This document shows positions 26,035 through 34,726 of a stretch of DNA of 64,000 nucleotides, piece by piece. The notes beneath the pieces were generated by a model. It searched no databases, had not been told where the DNA came from, and saw only the letters and a program-made list of their open reading frames with translations. Origin of the DNA: Pedobacter frigiditerrae (GTDB taxonomy: Bacteria > Bacteroidota > Bacteroidia > Sphingobacteriales > Sphingobacteriaceae); contig NZ_JAVTSS010000002.1 of NCBI RefSeq assembly GCF_032678705.1, positions 930,001 through 994,000 of the forward strand, in the 5' to 3' direction. Within the stretch, counting starts at the first letter, position 1; each line of letters opens with the position of its first letter. The translations under genes were made by a program, and so were the position numbers.

Positions 26035-26418
26035 ATGGAAGAAAAGAAAGAAAAAGATTTGGAAGATATTTTTTTAGATGCAAAAGAATACATCGATACT
26101 CGTATAGAATATACGAAACTTTCGGCTGTAGAAAAAGGCTCGAAGATTTTTGCAGATTTAATTACAAGTGGTGCCGTAGTAATTTCATTCGTGCTGGCGT
26201 TTTTATTCGCATCGTTTACCTTGGCCCTGTATCTTTCTGATGTTTTAGGAAGCTACGCAAGAGGTTTTGGTTGTGTTGCTGGCATTTACTTGCTGTTATC
26301 TGTTATTGTTTATTTAACCAAGGATAAATACATTGAAAAAGTATTGGTGAATTTATTCATCAGAAAATACTTTGATAAGGTGGCCGATAAAGACGATGAC
26401 GATGAAGAGAAATTATAA
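26035..26418 (+). CDS. Phage_holin_3_6-type (putative Actinobacteriota Holin-X / DUF1469) membrane protein
   Basis: A 127-residue protein with a charged N-terminal helix (DIFLDAKEYIDTRIEYTKLSAVEK), two TM segments (about 43-67 and 80-100) and an acidic tail of Asp/Glu (DKDDDDEE). The pattern is that of the Holin-X/DUF1469 family, which is chromosomal in most bacteria and not linked to lysis here, as there are no phage genes nearby. Partners are the YtxH protein upstream and the protein overlapping its 3' end. Confidence 0.85.
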   Translation: MEEKKEKDLEDIFLDAKEYIDTRIEYTKLSAVEKGSKIFADLITSGAVVISFVLAFLFASFTLALYLSDVLGSYARGFGCVAGIYLLLSVIVYLTKDKYIEKVLVNLFIRKYFDKVADKDDDDEEKL

Positions 26419-26842
26419 CAACATTAATTCTTTAGATGATTTACACAACGAAGTACAGCGATTAAAAGCCGATTACAAACATCGTGGTGTAATGTTAAAA
26501 GAAGATTCTAAAGCATATATCAGTCAGTTTTCAATTGGCAATTTGATCAAAAAATTTGCAACACCAAGTGGCTTTTTAAAGTTTGATGAGAAAACTAACA
26601 TCAGCAGTAAAATAATGTCTATTGCTTTGCCGATGATATTAAACAGCACTATTTTTAGAGGCTCTGGTGTAATTACAAAGGCTTTAGGAGCTTTGGTTTC
26701 GGGTAAAGTTGGTAAATCTTTAGACGCAGAAAACTTATCTGGAATTTTTAATATGGTTAAATCTTTTTTTAGCAAAAAAGGTAAAAAGAAAGACACTGCC
26801 TTTGTAGATTATGGCATTCCGCCGGATAGTGAAACTTATTAA
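26402..26842 (+). CDS. Conserved Bacteroidota protein of the YtxH-holin cluster
   Basis: About 146 residues starting at ATG 26402, inside the 3' end of the holin-like gene (17-base overlap); an in-frame ATG at 26372 gives a longer version without support. The N-terminal third is charged and helical (LDDLHNEVQRLKADYKHRG). A central hydrophobic patch (SKIMSIALPMILNSTIF) is too short for more than one membrane pass and may lie on the membrane. The C-terminus is basic, ending with a Tyr. No known domain is recognised. Overlap coupling to the holin-like gene argues for a joint envelope role. Confidence 0.75.
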   Translation: MKRNYNNINSLDDLHNEVQRLKADYKHRGVMLKEDSKAYISQFSIGNLIKKFATPSGFLKFDEKTNISSKIMSIALPMILNSTIFRGSGVITKALGALVSGKVGKSLDAENLSGIFNMVKSFFSKKGKKKDTAFVDYGIPPDSETY

Positions 26843-26898
26843 TCATCGGTTCATTGGTGTCATTAGTTCATTGGTTTGCGAAACGAACTACTAAGCGT

Positions 26899-26936
26899 AA
26901 AAAAAGGTCTTGGAAATTTTCCAAGACCTTTTTTGC
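26899..26936. terminator. Bidirectional terminator
   Basis: AAAAAAGGTCTTGGAAA and TTTCCAAGACCTTTTTT form a near-perfect stem of about 17 bp. It serves the YtxH cluster, with aspS converging from the right. Confidence 0.85.
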
Positions 26937-26941
26937 TTATT

Positions 26942-27007
26942 CGTCACCCTGAATTTATTTCAGGGTCTTTCCTGCAAGACAGATGCTGAAATAAATTCAG
27001 CATGACG
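26942..27007. repeat. Inverted repeat of about 26-bp arms (CGTCA...TGACG)
   Basis: CGTCACCCTGAATTTATTTC at 26942 onwards is mirrored by GAAATAAATTCAGCATGACG ending at 27007; the arms match at about 20 of 26 positions. The arrangement CGTCA-CTGAA-TTTC-AG and its mirror resembles REP-like elements. Shorter versions of an inverted TTCATTGG word tract flank it on both sides (26860-26877 and 27033-27060). Confidence 0.65.
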
Positions 27008-27061
27008 GAGTATGCTTATGCTATTTGCCCAATGATACTAATGAACCAATGAGCTAGTGAA

Positions 27062-28807
27062 CTACAAATCCGTCTTAATCTTCAATTCTTTTAATTGTTT
27101 ATCGTCTATTGTACTTGGACTATCAATCATCACATCTCTACCTGAATTGTTTTTAGGGAATGCGATAACGTCTCTAATTGAGTCTAAACCAGCGAAAATT
27201 GAACATAACCTATCAAATCCGAAGGCGATACCACCGTGTGGAGGTGCGCCAAACTCAAACGCATCTAATAAGAAACCAAATTGTTTTTGAGCTTCTTCTG
27301 GGCTAAAACCTAAATGTTTAAACATTAGCGATTGCAATGCTCTATCGTGAATACGAATAGAACCCCCACCAATTTCAGTTCCGTTTACTACCATATCATA
27401 AGCGTTAGCACGAACGTTTTTAGGGTCGGTATCTAACATGGCAATATCTTCTGGTTTTGGAGAAGTAAATGGATGGTGCATAGCGTGGTAACGCTCAGTC
27501 TCTTCATCCCATTCTAAAAGGGGGAAATCTAACACCCAAAGCGCTGAGAACTTATCTTTATCACGTAAGCCCAAACGGTTACCCATTTCTAAACGCAATT
27601 CGCTTAGTTGCTTGCGAACTTTATCAGTTCCGCCTGCCATTACTAAAACTAAATCACCAGCCTCGGTTTGGCAAGCTGCCGACCATTTTGCCAATTCTTC
27701 TTCGTTATAGAATTTATCAACAGATGATTTTAACGAACCATCTTCATTATGACGAAGGTAAATTAAACCTGTAGCACCAATTTGCGGACGTTTAATAAAG
27801 TCTGTTAATTCGTCTAATTGTTTACGTGTATAATATGCACAACCTTTAGCATTAATGGCGATAACCAATTCTGCATTATCAAAAACAGGGAAGCCTTGTC
27901 CTTTAACAATATCATTCATTTCAATAAATTTCATATCAAAACGAGTATCTGGTTTATCAGAGCCATAGAACTTCATCGCATCTGCGTATTGCATTCGAGG
28001 CACTTCTGGCAAGTCGTAATTACGAACTTCTTTAAATAAAGTTCTGATTAAACCTTCAAAAGTATTTAGAATATCTTCTTGCTCGATGAAAGACATTTCA
28101 CAGTCTATCTGTGTAAATTCTGGTTGTCTATCTGCACGTAAATCTTCGTCCCTAAAGCATTTTACAATCTGAAAATAACGGTCGAAACCAGAAACCATTA
28201 ATAACTGTTTAAATGTTTGTGGCGATTGTGGTAAAGCATAAAACTCGCCGCCATTCATGCGGCTTGGCACTACGAAATCTCTTGCACCTTCTGGCGTAGA
28301 TTTAATTAAAACTGGCGTTTCTACTTCAATAAAATCCAAGGCATCTAAATAACGACGAACAGATTGAGCCATTCTATGACGTAAAATCATATTATTTCTA
28401 ATCGGATTACGACGTAAATCTAGGTAACGATATTTCATTCGTAAATCATCACCGCCATCGGTTTTATCTTCAATTAAAAATGGAGGTAATTTTGCCGCAT
28501 TTAAAATCTCTAATTCGGTTACTTTAATTTCAACCTCGCCAGTTGGAATTTCTTTGTTTTTATTTGAACGTTCTACAACGGTTCCGCTAACTTTAATTAC
28601 AAACTCACGACCAAGGCTACGAGCGCCAGCGCATAAATCTGCATTATCATTCATGTTAAAAACCAACTGAGTGATGCCGTAACGGTCGCGGATATCTATA
28701 AAAGTCATCCCGCCTAAATCTCTAGAATTCTGCATCCAACCGCAGAGTGTTACATTTTCGCCTAAATTTTGCAGTGTTAAAGCACCGCAAGTTGTTGTTC
28801 TTAACAT
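27062..28807 (-). CDS. aspS: Aspartate--tRNA ligase
   Basis: Class II bacterial-type aspartyl-tRNA synthetase, 581 residues. The N-terminal OB-fold anticodon domain is followed by motif 2 in [18 protein letters not shown], a GAD insert domain (about 290-420) and motif 3 in [10 protein letters not shown]. Length and order match the bacterial type; archaeal-type enzymes lack the GAD insert. A TAnnTTTG box lies at 28830-28837 on the minus strand, giving a leader of about 15-20 nt. Confidence 0.97.
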   Translation of the reverse strand: MLRTTTCGALTLQNLGENVTLCGWMQNSRDLGGMTFIDIRDRYGITQLVFNMNDNADLCAGARSLGREFVIKVSGTVVERSNKNKEIPTGEVEIKVTELEILNAAKLPPFLIEDKTDGGDDLRMKYRYLDLRRNPIRNNMILRHRMAQSVRRYLDALDFIEVETPVLIKSTPEGARDFVVPSRMNGGEFYALPQSPQTFKQLLMVSGFDRYFQIVKCFRDEDLRADRQPEFTQIDCEMSFIEQEDILNTFEGLIRTLFKEVRNYDLPEVPRMQYADAMKFYGSDKPDTRFDMKFIEMNDIVKGQGFPVFDNAELVIAINAKGCAYYTRKQLDELTDFIKRPQIGATGLIYLRHNEDGSLKSSVDKFYNEEELAKWSAACQTEAGDLVLVMAGGTDKVRKQLSELRLEMGNRLGLRDKDKFSALWVLDFPLLEWDEETERYHAMHHPFTSPKPEDIAMLDTDPKNVRANAYDMVVNGTEIGGGSIRIHDRALQSLMFKHLGFSPEEAQKQFGFLLDAFEFGAPPHGGIAFGFDRLCSIFAGLDSIRDVIAFPKNNSGRDVMIDSPSTIDDKQLKELKIKTDL

Positions 28808-28829
28808 CTTTAAATTAAATTTTGAGCCG

Positions 28830-28837
28830 CAAAAATA
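28830..28837 (-). promoter_or_regulatory. -7 promoter box (TATTTTTG) of aspS
   Basis: TATTTTTG on the minus strand matches TAnnTTTG 22 bases before the aspS ATG. No clear -33 TTG is seen. Confidence 0.45.
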
Positions 28838-28974
28838 CCGATTTTGTTTTAAAGTTTAGATAAGAGTATTGTGTATTGAGATTTTTTGTTGATTAGAAAA
28901 ACCTGACAACCGAGCTAATAATCATCTTTATTCTGTGCTTCATGGTCTTTTCTTTCTTGCACAAACCTTCGTTT

Positions 28975-29027
28975 TCTAAACCCGATAGGATGAATGCCAT
29001 TTTTTATGGCAGAAAGTATAGCGGGGC
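28975..29027 (+). repeat. Dispersed stem-loop element, copy 4
   Basis: Framed by TCTAAACCCGATAGG and GTATAGCGGGGC, with an internal GCCAT-TTTTT-ATGGC stem. It is the shortest copy of the element in the window. Confidence 0.6.
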
Positions 29028-29150
29028 TTTCATTAATAAAATCTTCTGTCTCTGCTTTTCAAAACATCTTAATTTAGCCCAGTATAGCTAACAATTTAGC
29101 AATTGCGCAATGCAACAATCTCTTCTACCTAAAAAATATTTCTACCTTGA

Positions 29151-29179
29151 TGCAACGTTTTAAAAAATAACCTGTCTTT
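29151..29179 (+). promoter_or_regulatory. ECF-type promoter of the sigma-factor operon (probable autoregulation)
   Basis: TGCAAC at 29151-29156 and TGTCTTT at 29173-29179 are 16 bases apart. The first possible start codon (TTG 29194) is 14 bases beyond, so the leader would be very short. Relation to the other three ECF-type sites is by pattern. Confidence 0.5.
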
Positions 29180-29193
29180 TAATCAGAACGCTT

Positions 29194-29751
29194 TTGAATT
29201 TGGAAACAGTATACATAGATAAGCACGTAGAGCTGGTAAATGATTGCCGAGCTGGTAGCCGTAAAGCACAATTTGAATTATACAAATTGTATGCTAATGC
29301 GATGTACAATGTTGCGCTAAGAATTGTAAACGACGATGCCGAGGCGGAAGATGTTTTGCAGGAAGCTTTTTTAGATGCCTTCAATCGAATTGCAGATTTT
29401 AGACAAGAAACAACGTTCGGTTTGTGGTTAAAACAAATTGTAATTAACAGGGCAATTAATTACTTGCGAAAAAGAAAGTTAGAGCTAGTAAGCTTAGATG
29501 AAGTTGAAGTAGCAGATGAACCGGCGACAGATTACGAAGAAACTACCTTAAAAGTAGAAGCTATAAAAGCAGCAATGAATGAGTTGCCAGATGGTTACAG
29601 AGTAGTTTTAACCCTTTATTTATTTGAAGGTTATGACCACGAAGAGATAGCACATATATTAAAAATAACAGAAAATACATCGCGTTCGCAGTATTTGCGA
29701 GCAAAAAGAAAGTTGAATAGTTTATTAGAAATGAAAGGGGTAGCAAGATGA
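29194..29751 (+). CDS. RNA polymerase ECF-type sigma-70 factor
   Basis: A 185-residue ECF sigma factor with regions 2 (about 22-90, with DAEDVLQEAFLDAF and FGLWLKQIVINRAINYLR) and 4 (about 125-180, LPDGYRVVLTLYLFEGYDHEEIA). The start is uncertain: TTG 29194 and TTG 29200 both fit, and no ATG is nearby. The ATG of the next gene overlaps the stop, so the sigma factor is coupled to a membrane protein that is a likely anti-sigma factor. The ECF-type promoter just upstream suggests autoregulation. Confidence 0.9.
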   Translation: MNLETVYIDKHVELVNDCRAGSRKAQFELYKLYANAMYNVALRIVNDDAEAEDVLQEAFLDAFNRIADFRQETTFGLWLKQIVINRAINYLRKRKLELVSLDEVEVADEPATDYEETTLKVEAIKAAMNELPDGYRVVLTLYLFEGYDHEEIAHILKITENTSRSQYLRAKRKLNSLLEMKGVAR

Positions 29752-30278
29752 ACGATAAATTAGAGGGGTTTGTAAAAGACAACAAAAGAGAGTTTGAAGT
29801 AAAAGGTCCATCAGACCAATTGTGGGCAAAAATTGAGGCAGAATTAGATAAAAAAAAACAGCCAAAAAAGTCGATTAAAATGTACCAGTGGATGAGTATT
29901 GCCGCAACATTGGTGGTGAGTTTAGGTTTATATTTTACCTATAACTATAACCAAGCTAAAAACATCGATGTGGCAGATATTAACCCGGAATTTGGCAAAA
30001 GAGAAGTAAGCTTTGTAAGCCAAATTGAGGAGAAAAAAGACAGTTTAGCTATTTACGCATCAGAAAACCCAGATTTATATAAAAGGTTTACTGAAGATTT
30101 AAAAAATCTTGATGCAGAATATGATAGGTTAAAAGCAGAATTGCCAGAAAGTCCGAATCAAATTTTTGTGGTTAAGGAAATGGTAAAAAACCGCGAAATG
30201 CAACTTCAAGTTCTAAAACAGCAGTTAATGATAATCAATCAAGTCAATCAATATAATAAAAAGGAGAATTCAATATGA
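29748..30278 (+). CDS. Single-pass membrane protein, probable anti-sigma factor
   Basis: A 176-residue protein with a cytoplasmic N-terminal part (1-48; a WAKIEAELD helix), one TM segment (about 48-66, WMSIAATLVVSLGLYFTY) and an extracytoplasmic coiled-coil domain rich in Glu, Lys and Asn. The position between an ECF sigma factor and an exported protein, each with 4-base ATGA overlaps, is what suggests an anti-sigma role. No zinc-finger (ZAS) His/Cys motif is visible, so this would be a non-classical anti-sigma factor. Confidence 0.75.
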   Translation: MNDKLEGFVKDNKREFEVKGPSDQLWAKIEAELDKKKQPKKSIKMYQWMSIAATLVVSLGLYFTYNYNQAKNIDVADINPEFGKREVSFVSQIEEKKDSLAIYASENPDLYKRFTEDLKNLDAEYDRLKAELPESPNQIFVVKEMVKNREMQLQVLKQQLMIINQVNQYNKKENSI

Positions 30279-31510
30279 AATTAACAATCTTAAGCTTGTC
30301 GAGTGTGCTGTTACTCGCAACGCAGGTAAATGCCCAACAACAGCCCAGTATTTCTGTAAATGTTAATCCGAAAGTTAACACCACAGTTTCTACTTCATCA
30401 ACTTATTCTTACACAGTAAATGACGTAAAAAACAATGTAAATGTAAAATACAACAGCAACGCTGATAGCCAGGATGTGCAAGACGATAGCCCGATGAAGG
30501 CAAAAACTTTTACAAAATCTTTCAGTATCGATAAAAACGATAAAATCAATTTGTCTAACCAGTTCGGTAGTATCGTTATTAAAACTTGGGATAAAAATGA
30601 AATAAAGGTTGATGCAGATATTAAATCTTATGCAAAAACCGAGGAGGAAGCACAAAAACTGTTGGACGACGTTTCGATAGAAGCCACTAAAAGCGGAGAT
30701 TTAGTGAGCTATAAAACTGAAATGGGCAGCCGCAATGGTAACTGGGGAAGCAGTATTAAGAATGGAAAAACAATTTGGCGTAGAGAGGTAAAGGTTCATT
30801 ACACGGTTTATATGCCAGCTAATAATTCATTATCTGCATCGCAGCAATATGGCAATATCACTATGGGCGATTTTTCTGGGCCAACCTCTATAAAAGTTCA
30901 ATACGGTAATTTTGTTGCAGGCGATTTAAATAATGGAAATAATTACGTTAATGTTCAATATGGTGCCGCAAATATTAAGGAAGCCAACTCATTAAAAATT
31001 AAGCACCAATATGGTTCTGGAGTTACCATAGGTACAGTTGGAACATTAGATATCGATGTTCAATACTCAGCAGTTAACATTACAAGTGTAAAAGGAGCGG
31101 CAAGTATTAAGCATCAGTATGGTGGTGGAATAAAAATTGGCAGTGTTAGTGGCGCAATGAATGTGAACACGCAATACACCAGTGTTAAGGTGGGTTCTCT
31201 AAATGGAAACTTAACAAGCAGAGCTCAATATGGAAGTGTTAATATTGATGGAATTGAAGCAGGTAAAGATGTAGATGTAGATGCGCAATATGCTTCCGTA
31301 AATTTAGGTTTTGCAACAAATTATAACGCTAATTTTGATGTAAAAACAAGTTATGCAGGGTTTAAATATGGTAGCAACGTAACTGCTAAAAGAGAAGGTG
31401 GCGACGATAGAAGTTATAGTCAAGACAAAAATTATAATGGGCAAATAGGCAAAGGAGGTAGCGTTAGAGTGATTGTAAAGGCTCAGTATAATAGTGTTAC
31501 TTTCAAATAA
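30275..31510 (+). CDS. Exported beta-solenoid protein with QY repeats (DUF4097-like)
   Basis: A 411-residue protein with signal peptide (MKLTILSLSSVLLLATQVNA, cleavage about residue 20). After an Asn/Thr-rich linker (25-75) there is a long region (about 85-385) with Gln-Tyr pairs, often QYG, recurring about every 10-22 residues in short beta strands. This pattern predicts a right-handed solenoid like DUF4097/adhesin-type proteins. It is the third gene of the sigma-anti-sigma operon, so it may be the main regulated product or part of the sensing mechanism. Cell-surface location is an inference. A terminator follows at 31534-31566. Confidence 0.85.
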   Translation: MKLTILSLSSVLLLATQVNAQQQPSISVNVNPKVNTTVSTSSTYSYTVNDVKNNVNVKYNSNADSQDVQDDSPMKAKTFTKSFSIDKNDKINLSNQFGSIVIKTWDKNEIKVDADIKSYAKTEEEAQKLLDDVSIEATKSGDLVSYKTEMGSRNGNWGSSIKNGKTIWRREVKVHYTVYMPANNSLSASQQYGNITMGDFSGPTSIKVQYGNFVAGDLNNGNNYVNVQYGAANIKEANSLKIKHQYGSGVTIGTVGTLDIDVQYSAVNITSVKGAASIKHQYGGGIKIGSVSGAMNVNTQYTSVKVGSLNGNLTSRAQYGSVNIDGIEAGKDVDVDAQYASVNLGFATNYNANFDVKTSYAGFKYGSNVTAKREGGDDRSYSQDKNYNGQIGKGGSVRVIVKAQYNSVTFK

Positions 31511-31533
31511 ATAAAACCAAACAAATAATAGCC

Positions 31534-31566
31534 AAGCCTGTTGATGTAAATCGACAGGCTTTTTTT
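31534..31566 (+). terminator. Rho-independent terminator
   Basis: AAGCCTGTTGAT and ATCGACAGGCTT form the stem (one G-T pair), followed by a run of seven T. Confidence 0.85.
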
Positions 31567-31590
31567 ATATTCGCCTCATATATTTAAACT

Positions 31591-32379
31591 ATGGAATTTT
31601 TAGCCACGCCAGAAGCCTGGATTTCTCTTTTAACCCTAACAGTATTAGAAATTGTTTTAGGAATAGATAATATTGTATTCATCTCAATCTTGTCTGGTAA
31701 ACTGCCACAAAACCAACAGAAAAAAGCTCGCCAATTAGGATTGGGATTAGCAATGATTACTCGTGTTTTGCTATTGCTTTCATTAAGTTGGGTAATGGGT
31801 TTAACTGCATCATTGTTTAACATTGGCGATTGGATTGGCATTACAAATAAAGAGTGGTTAGACAAATTAGCCATTTCTGGTAGAGATTTAATCCTATTAT
31901 CTGGAGGTTTGTTTTTAATCTACAAAAGCACCCATGAAATACACAATAAATTAGAAGGTGATGAAGAAGATGGCGTTAAAGCCAAGGTTCATTCTTTTGC
32001 GGGAACTATCGTTCAGATATTGATTTTAGACATCGTTTTCTCTTTAGATTCGGTTATTACCGCTGTAGGTATGGCAGAACACATAGAAATTATGATAGCT
32101 GCGGTCGTTATTGCTGTTATCGTTATGATGTTCTCGGCAAGTGCCATTAGTAATTTCGTAAACAAACATCCAACAGTTAAAATGTTGGCATTATCGTTTT
32201 TATTGCTAATTGGGGTTTCGTTATTAGCTGAGGGACTAGACCAGCACATACCAAAAGGATACGTTTATTTTGCAATGGCATTTTCTGTTTTGGTAGAGAT
32301 GCTAAATCTTAAAATGAAAAAGAATAATAAAAAGCCTATTTCTTTAAGGAATACACCTCACGAAAAGGAAAAAAAATAA
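31591..32379 (+). CDS. TerC-family integral membrane protein
   Basis: A 262-residue protein with about seven TM segments and the TerC acidic motifs EIVLGIDNIVFISIL (about 19-33) and DIVFSLDSVITAVGMA (about 147-162). TerC/Alx proteins are linked to tellurite resistance and, better supported, manganese export and metalation of exported proteins. The C-terminus is Lys/Asn-rich and cytoplasmic. It has no operon partner; a stem-loop follows at 32401-32429. Confidence 0.9.
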   Translation: MEFLATPEAWISLLTLTVLEIVLGIDNIVFISILSGKLPQNQQKKARQLGLGLAMITRVLLLLSLSWVMGLTASLFNIGDWIGITNKEWLDKLAISGRDLILLSGGLFLIYKSTHEIHNKLEGDEEDGVKAKVHSFAGTIVQILILDIVFSLDSVITAVGMAEHIEIMIAAVVIAVIVMMFSASAISNFVNKHPTVKMLALSFLLLIGVSLLAEGLDQHIPKGYVYFAMAFSVLVEMLNLKMKKNNKKPISLRNTPHEKEKK

Positions 32380-32400
32380 GGTTTTTAGAAAAACAATGGA

Positions 32401-32433
32401 AGAAGGGCGTCGGAAACGGTAGCCCTTCTTTTC
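32401..32433 (+). terminator. Stem-loop terminator
   Basis: AGAAGGGC and GCCCTTCT form a stem with a 13-base loop, followed by TTTTC. It lies just after the TerC gene. Confidence 0.65.
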
Positions 32434-32470
32434 ATTTTACTGCGCTGCGCTCCGTGCTCACTTCAATAAG

Positions 32471-32491
32471 CCTGCCTGCCGGACAGGCAGG
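32471..32491. repeat. Near-palindrome CCTGCCTGCCGGACAGGCAGG
   Basis: Arms CCTGCCTG and CAGGCAGG repeat those of the perfect palindrome at 149-168, with one extra base at the centre. The flanks do not match the stem-loop element, so the palindrome occurs on its own. Confidence 0.6.
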
Positions 32492-32588
32492 GTTTATATT
32501 ATAAAGGCAGTAGTTCTTTTGACAAAACCGTTACGCCTAAATTACTGCATTTATAACTTATCAGCTATTTTAGCCACAAAACAGGATT

Positions 32589-33497
32589 ATGAAAAAAGAA
32601 GAACTATTCGATGTAATTATTATTGGAGGTAGTTACGCAGGTTTGGCTGCTGGTATGGCTTTAGGTCGTTCTTTACGAAACGTTTTAATTATAGACGGTG
32701 GTAAACCATGTAATCGACAAACACCACATTCACATAATTTCTTAACTCGAGACGGAGAAACTCCAGCAACTTTAGCAGCAATTGCAAAGGCTCAGGTCTT
32801 GGCTTATCCAACAGTAAAATTTTTAGAGGGTTTTGCAGAAACTGCATCAAAAACTGAAAATGGGTTTACGGTATCAACATCAGACAAACAAACATTTTCT
32901 GCTAAGAAGTTGGTTATTGCTGCAGGAGTTAAAGATGTTTTTCCGGCTATAAAAGGCTTTGCAGAATGTTGGGGTATTTCTGTTTTACACTGTCCTTATT
33001 GCCATGGTTACGAGGTTAAAGGTAAAACTACTGGTGTAATTGCGAATGGAGAAATTGGATTCGAATTCTCGAAATTAATCAGCAACTGGACAAAAAATCT
33101 TACGCTATTTACAAATGGAATAGCTGATATTGATCAAAGCAATCAAGCTAAATTACTCGCTAAAAACATCAACATTGTTGAAAAAGAAATAGAAGAAATA
33201 GTTCATGAAAATGGGCTTGTAAAGCATATAAAATTTAAAGACGGAAGCACTCAAATCCTTGAAGCTATTTATGCTAGAGTTGGAATGGAGCACAATACAA
33301 AAATCATAACAGATTTAAATATTCAATTAAATGAACAAGGCTATGTTGATGTAAATAGCTTTAGACAAACAAATGTACATGGTGTTTATGCAGCAGGAGA
33401 TTGCACTACTATGATGAGATCTGTTTCAGATTCAGTAGCAGGAGGGAATATGGTAGGCGCTATGTTAAATAAGGAATTGGTAAATGATGAGTTTTAA
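32589..33497 (+). CDS. Thioredoxin reductase-like FAD/NAD(P) flavoprotein
   Basis: A 302-residue two-dinucleotide-domain flavoprotein. The FAD motif is IIIGGSYAGLAAG (about 10-23), the redox pair is HCPYCHGYE (C135 and C138), and the C-terminal FAD site is YAAGDCTTM. The CPYCHGYE motif replaces the CATC of classical TrxB and is typical of the group that includes stand-alone thioredoxin-reductase-like and dithiol-oxidase enzymes. No thioredoxin gene is next to it, so the partner is unknown. Confidence 0.88.
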   Translation: MKKEELFDVIIIGGSYAGLAAGMALGRSLRNVLIIDGGKPCNRQTPHSHNFLTRDGETPATLAAIAKAQVLAYPTVKFLEGFAETASKTENGFTVSTSDKQTFSAKKLVIAAGVKDVFPAIKGFAECWGISVLHCPYCHGYEVKGKTTGVIANGEIGFEFSKLISNWTKNLTLFTNGIADIDQSNQAKLLAKNINIVEKEIEEIVHENGLVKHIKFKDGSTQILEAIYARVGMEHNTKIITDLNIQLNEQGYVDVNSFRQTNVHGVYAAGDCTTMMRSVSDSVAGGNMVGAMLNKELVNDEF

Positions 33498-33563
33498 TAG
33501 AAGTTTTTCTTTTTACTAGTGTTCCATAAAATCTTCGTTTCTTTGCGGTCACATTTTTAAAAT

Positions 33564-34619
33564 ATGATTACTTTTTCTCAAGCAACACTAGCCGAACTTT
33601 CTATACATAGAATAGGCAATAAACTTCAAGATGAATTTTACGTCCTTTCAGACCAATCTATGCATTTAGAAGATGAAATGTTGAAACAATTGTTGTTGCA
33701 ATATTTCTTATCGCCTTATGAAAAAGTAAATGAAATTTATCGTTTCATGCATCCAAATAACGACCTTAATTTAAATGAGGTTTACCATTTTGCTGCAGAA
33801 ATCTTTGCTGATGGAGCAACTTTCCATGACAACACTAAAAAGCTGGCTACCTATTTATTTGAGATTTCTAATCACCCAAAAATTAAGTCTGGTGAATTGT
33901 ATGTTGCCTACTTTGAGAACGTACAGATTGAAGGCGATTTGCATGATGCTATTGGTATTTTCAAATCTGAAACTAAAGAAAGTTACTTAACGGTTTATCC
34001 TGAGCAAGGTGGCTTTGGCTTAAAATATGAGCAGGAAGCTATTAACATTAACAAGTTAGATAAAGGTTGCCTCATCTTTAATACCGATGTTATGGAAGGC
34101 TACAAGGTTGCAGTAATAGACCAAACCAATCGTAGTGCGGAAGCCGTTTATTGGAAAGATGAATTTTTAAAGCTGAAGGTTCGTAACGATAATTACAGTC
34201 AAACCCAAAATGTTTTAGGTGTTTACAAAAGCTTTGTCACCGAAAGACTTGATGAAGATTTTGAGATATCTAGAACTGATAAAATCGATTTGCTGAATAA
34301 ATCAATGAAGTATTTTAAGGAAAAAGAAACCTTTGATATGGATGAGTTTGCAAATGAAGTGATTGCCAACAAAGAAGGAATAGAATCTTTTAAAAGTTAC
34401 AAAAAGAACTACGAAGAAGAATTTGATAGTCCGATTGCAGATAACTTTGATATTTCTGATGCCGCAGTTAAAAAACAGGCGAAGAATTACAAAAACATCT
34501 TAAAGTTAGACAAGAACTTCCATATCTATATCCATGGCAATAAAGATTTAATAGAAAAAGGTTTTGATGATGACCGCTCTATGAATTATTACAAAGTGTA
34601 TTTTAGAGACGAACAATAA
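33564..34619 (+). CDS. Nucleoid-associated protein (NdpA/YejK family)
   Basis: A 351-residue protein that matches the nucleoid-associated NA37 (YejK/NdpA) family in length and in its alpha/beta N-terminal domain (RIGNKLQDE, LYVAYFENV) and C-terminal helical part (IYIHGNKDLIEKGFD). Such proteins bind DNA in the cytoplasm; the role is poorly defined. It is monocistronic, with 67 bases of spacer upstream and 107 downstream. Confidence 0.85.
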   Translation: MITFSQATLAELSIHRIGNKLQDEFYVLSDQSMHLEDEMLKQLLLQYFLSPYEKVNEIYRFMHPNNDLNLNEVYHFAAEIFADGATFHDNTKKLATYLFEISNHPKIKSGELYVAYFENVQIEGDLHDAIGIFKSETKESYLTVYPEQGGFGLKYEQEAININKLDKGCLIFNTDVMEGYKVAVIDQTNRSAEAVYWKDEFLKLKVRNDNYSQTQNVLGVYKSFVTERLDEDFEISRTDKIDLLNKSMKYFKEKETFDMDEFANEVIANKEGIESFKSYKKNYEEEFDSPIADNFDISDAAVKKQAKNYKNILKLDKNFHIYIHGNKDLIEKGFDDDRSMNYYKVYFRDEQ

Positions 34620-34621
34620 GA

Positions 34622-34704
34622 AAATTGCTTCATTGCTGAATTGTTTTATTGTTTTTTGAGATGGTCTAATAACAATTTGACAATCAAACAATTTAACAAT
34701 AGCT
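34622..34704. repeat. Inverted word tract (CAATT/AATTG)
   Basis: AATTGCTTCATTGCTGAATTG is mirrored by CAATTTGACAATCAAACAATT. The words have a period of about 8-9 bases. A relative without mirror lies at 40662-40692. The tract ends upstream of the AraC-type gene. Confidence 0.45.
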
Positions 34705-34726
34705 TTTACTTTAGTATTTTAGCTAA

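Larger units (their letters stand above)
28808..29193. other. Intergenic region between divergent aspS and sigma gene
   Basis: This 386-base spacer contains the aspS promoter box, a stem-loop element copy at 28975-29027, and the ECF-type promoter at 29151-29179. No coding frame is supported. Confidence 0.55.

Noticed and set aside
26035..26842. Holin-like gene as a sign of prophage
   Set aside because: No lysin, terminase, capsid or integrase genes nearby; the family is common in chromosomes next to YtxH genes.
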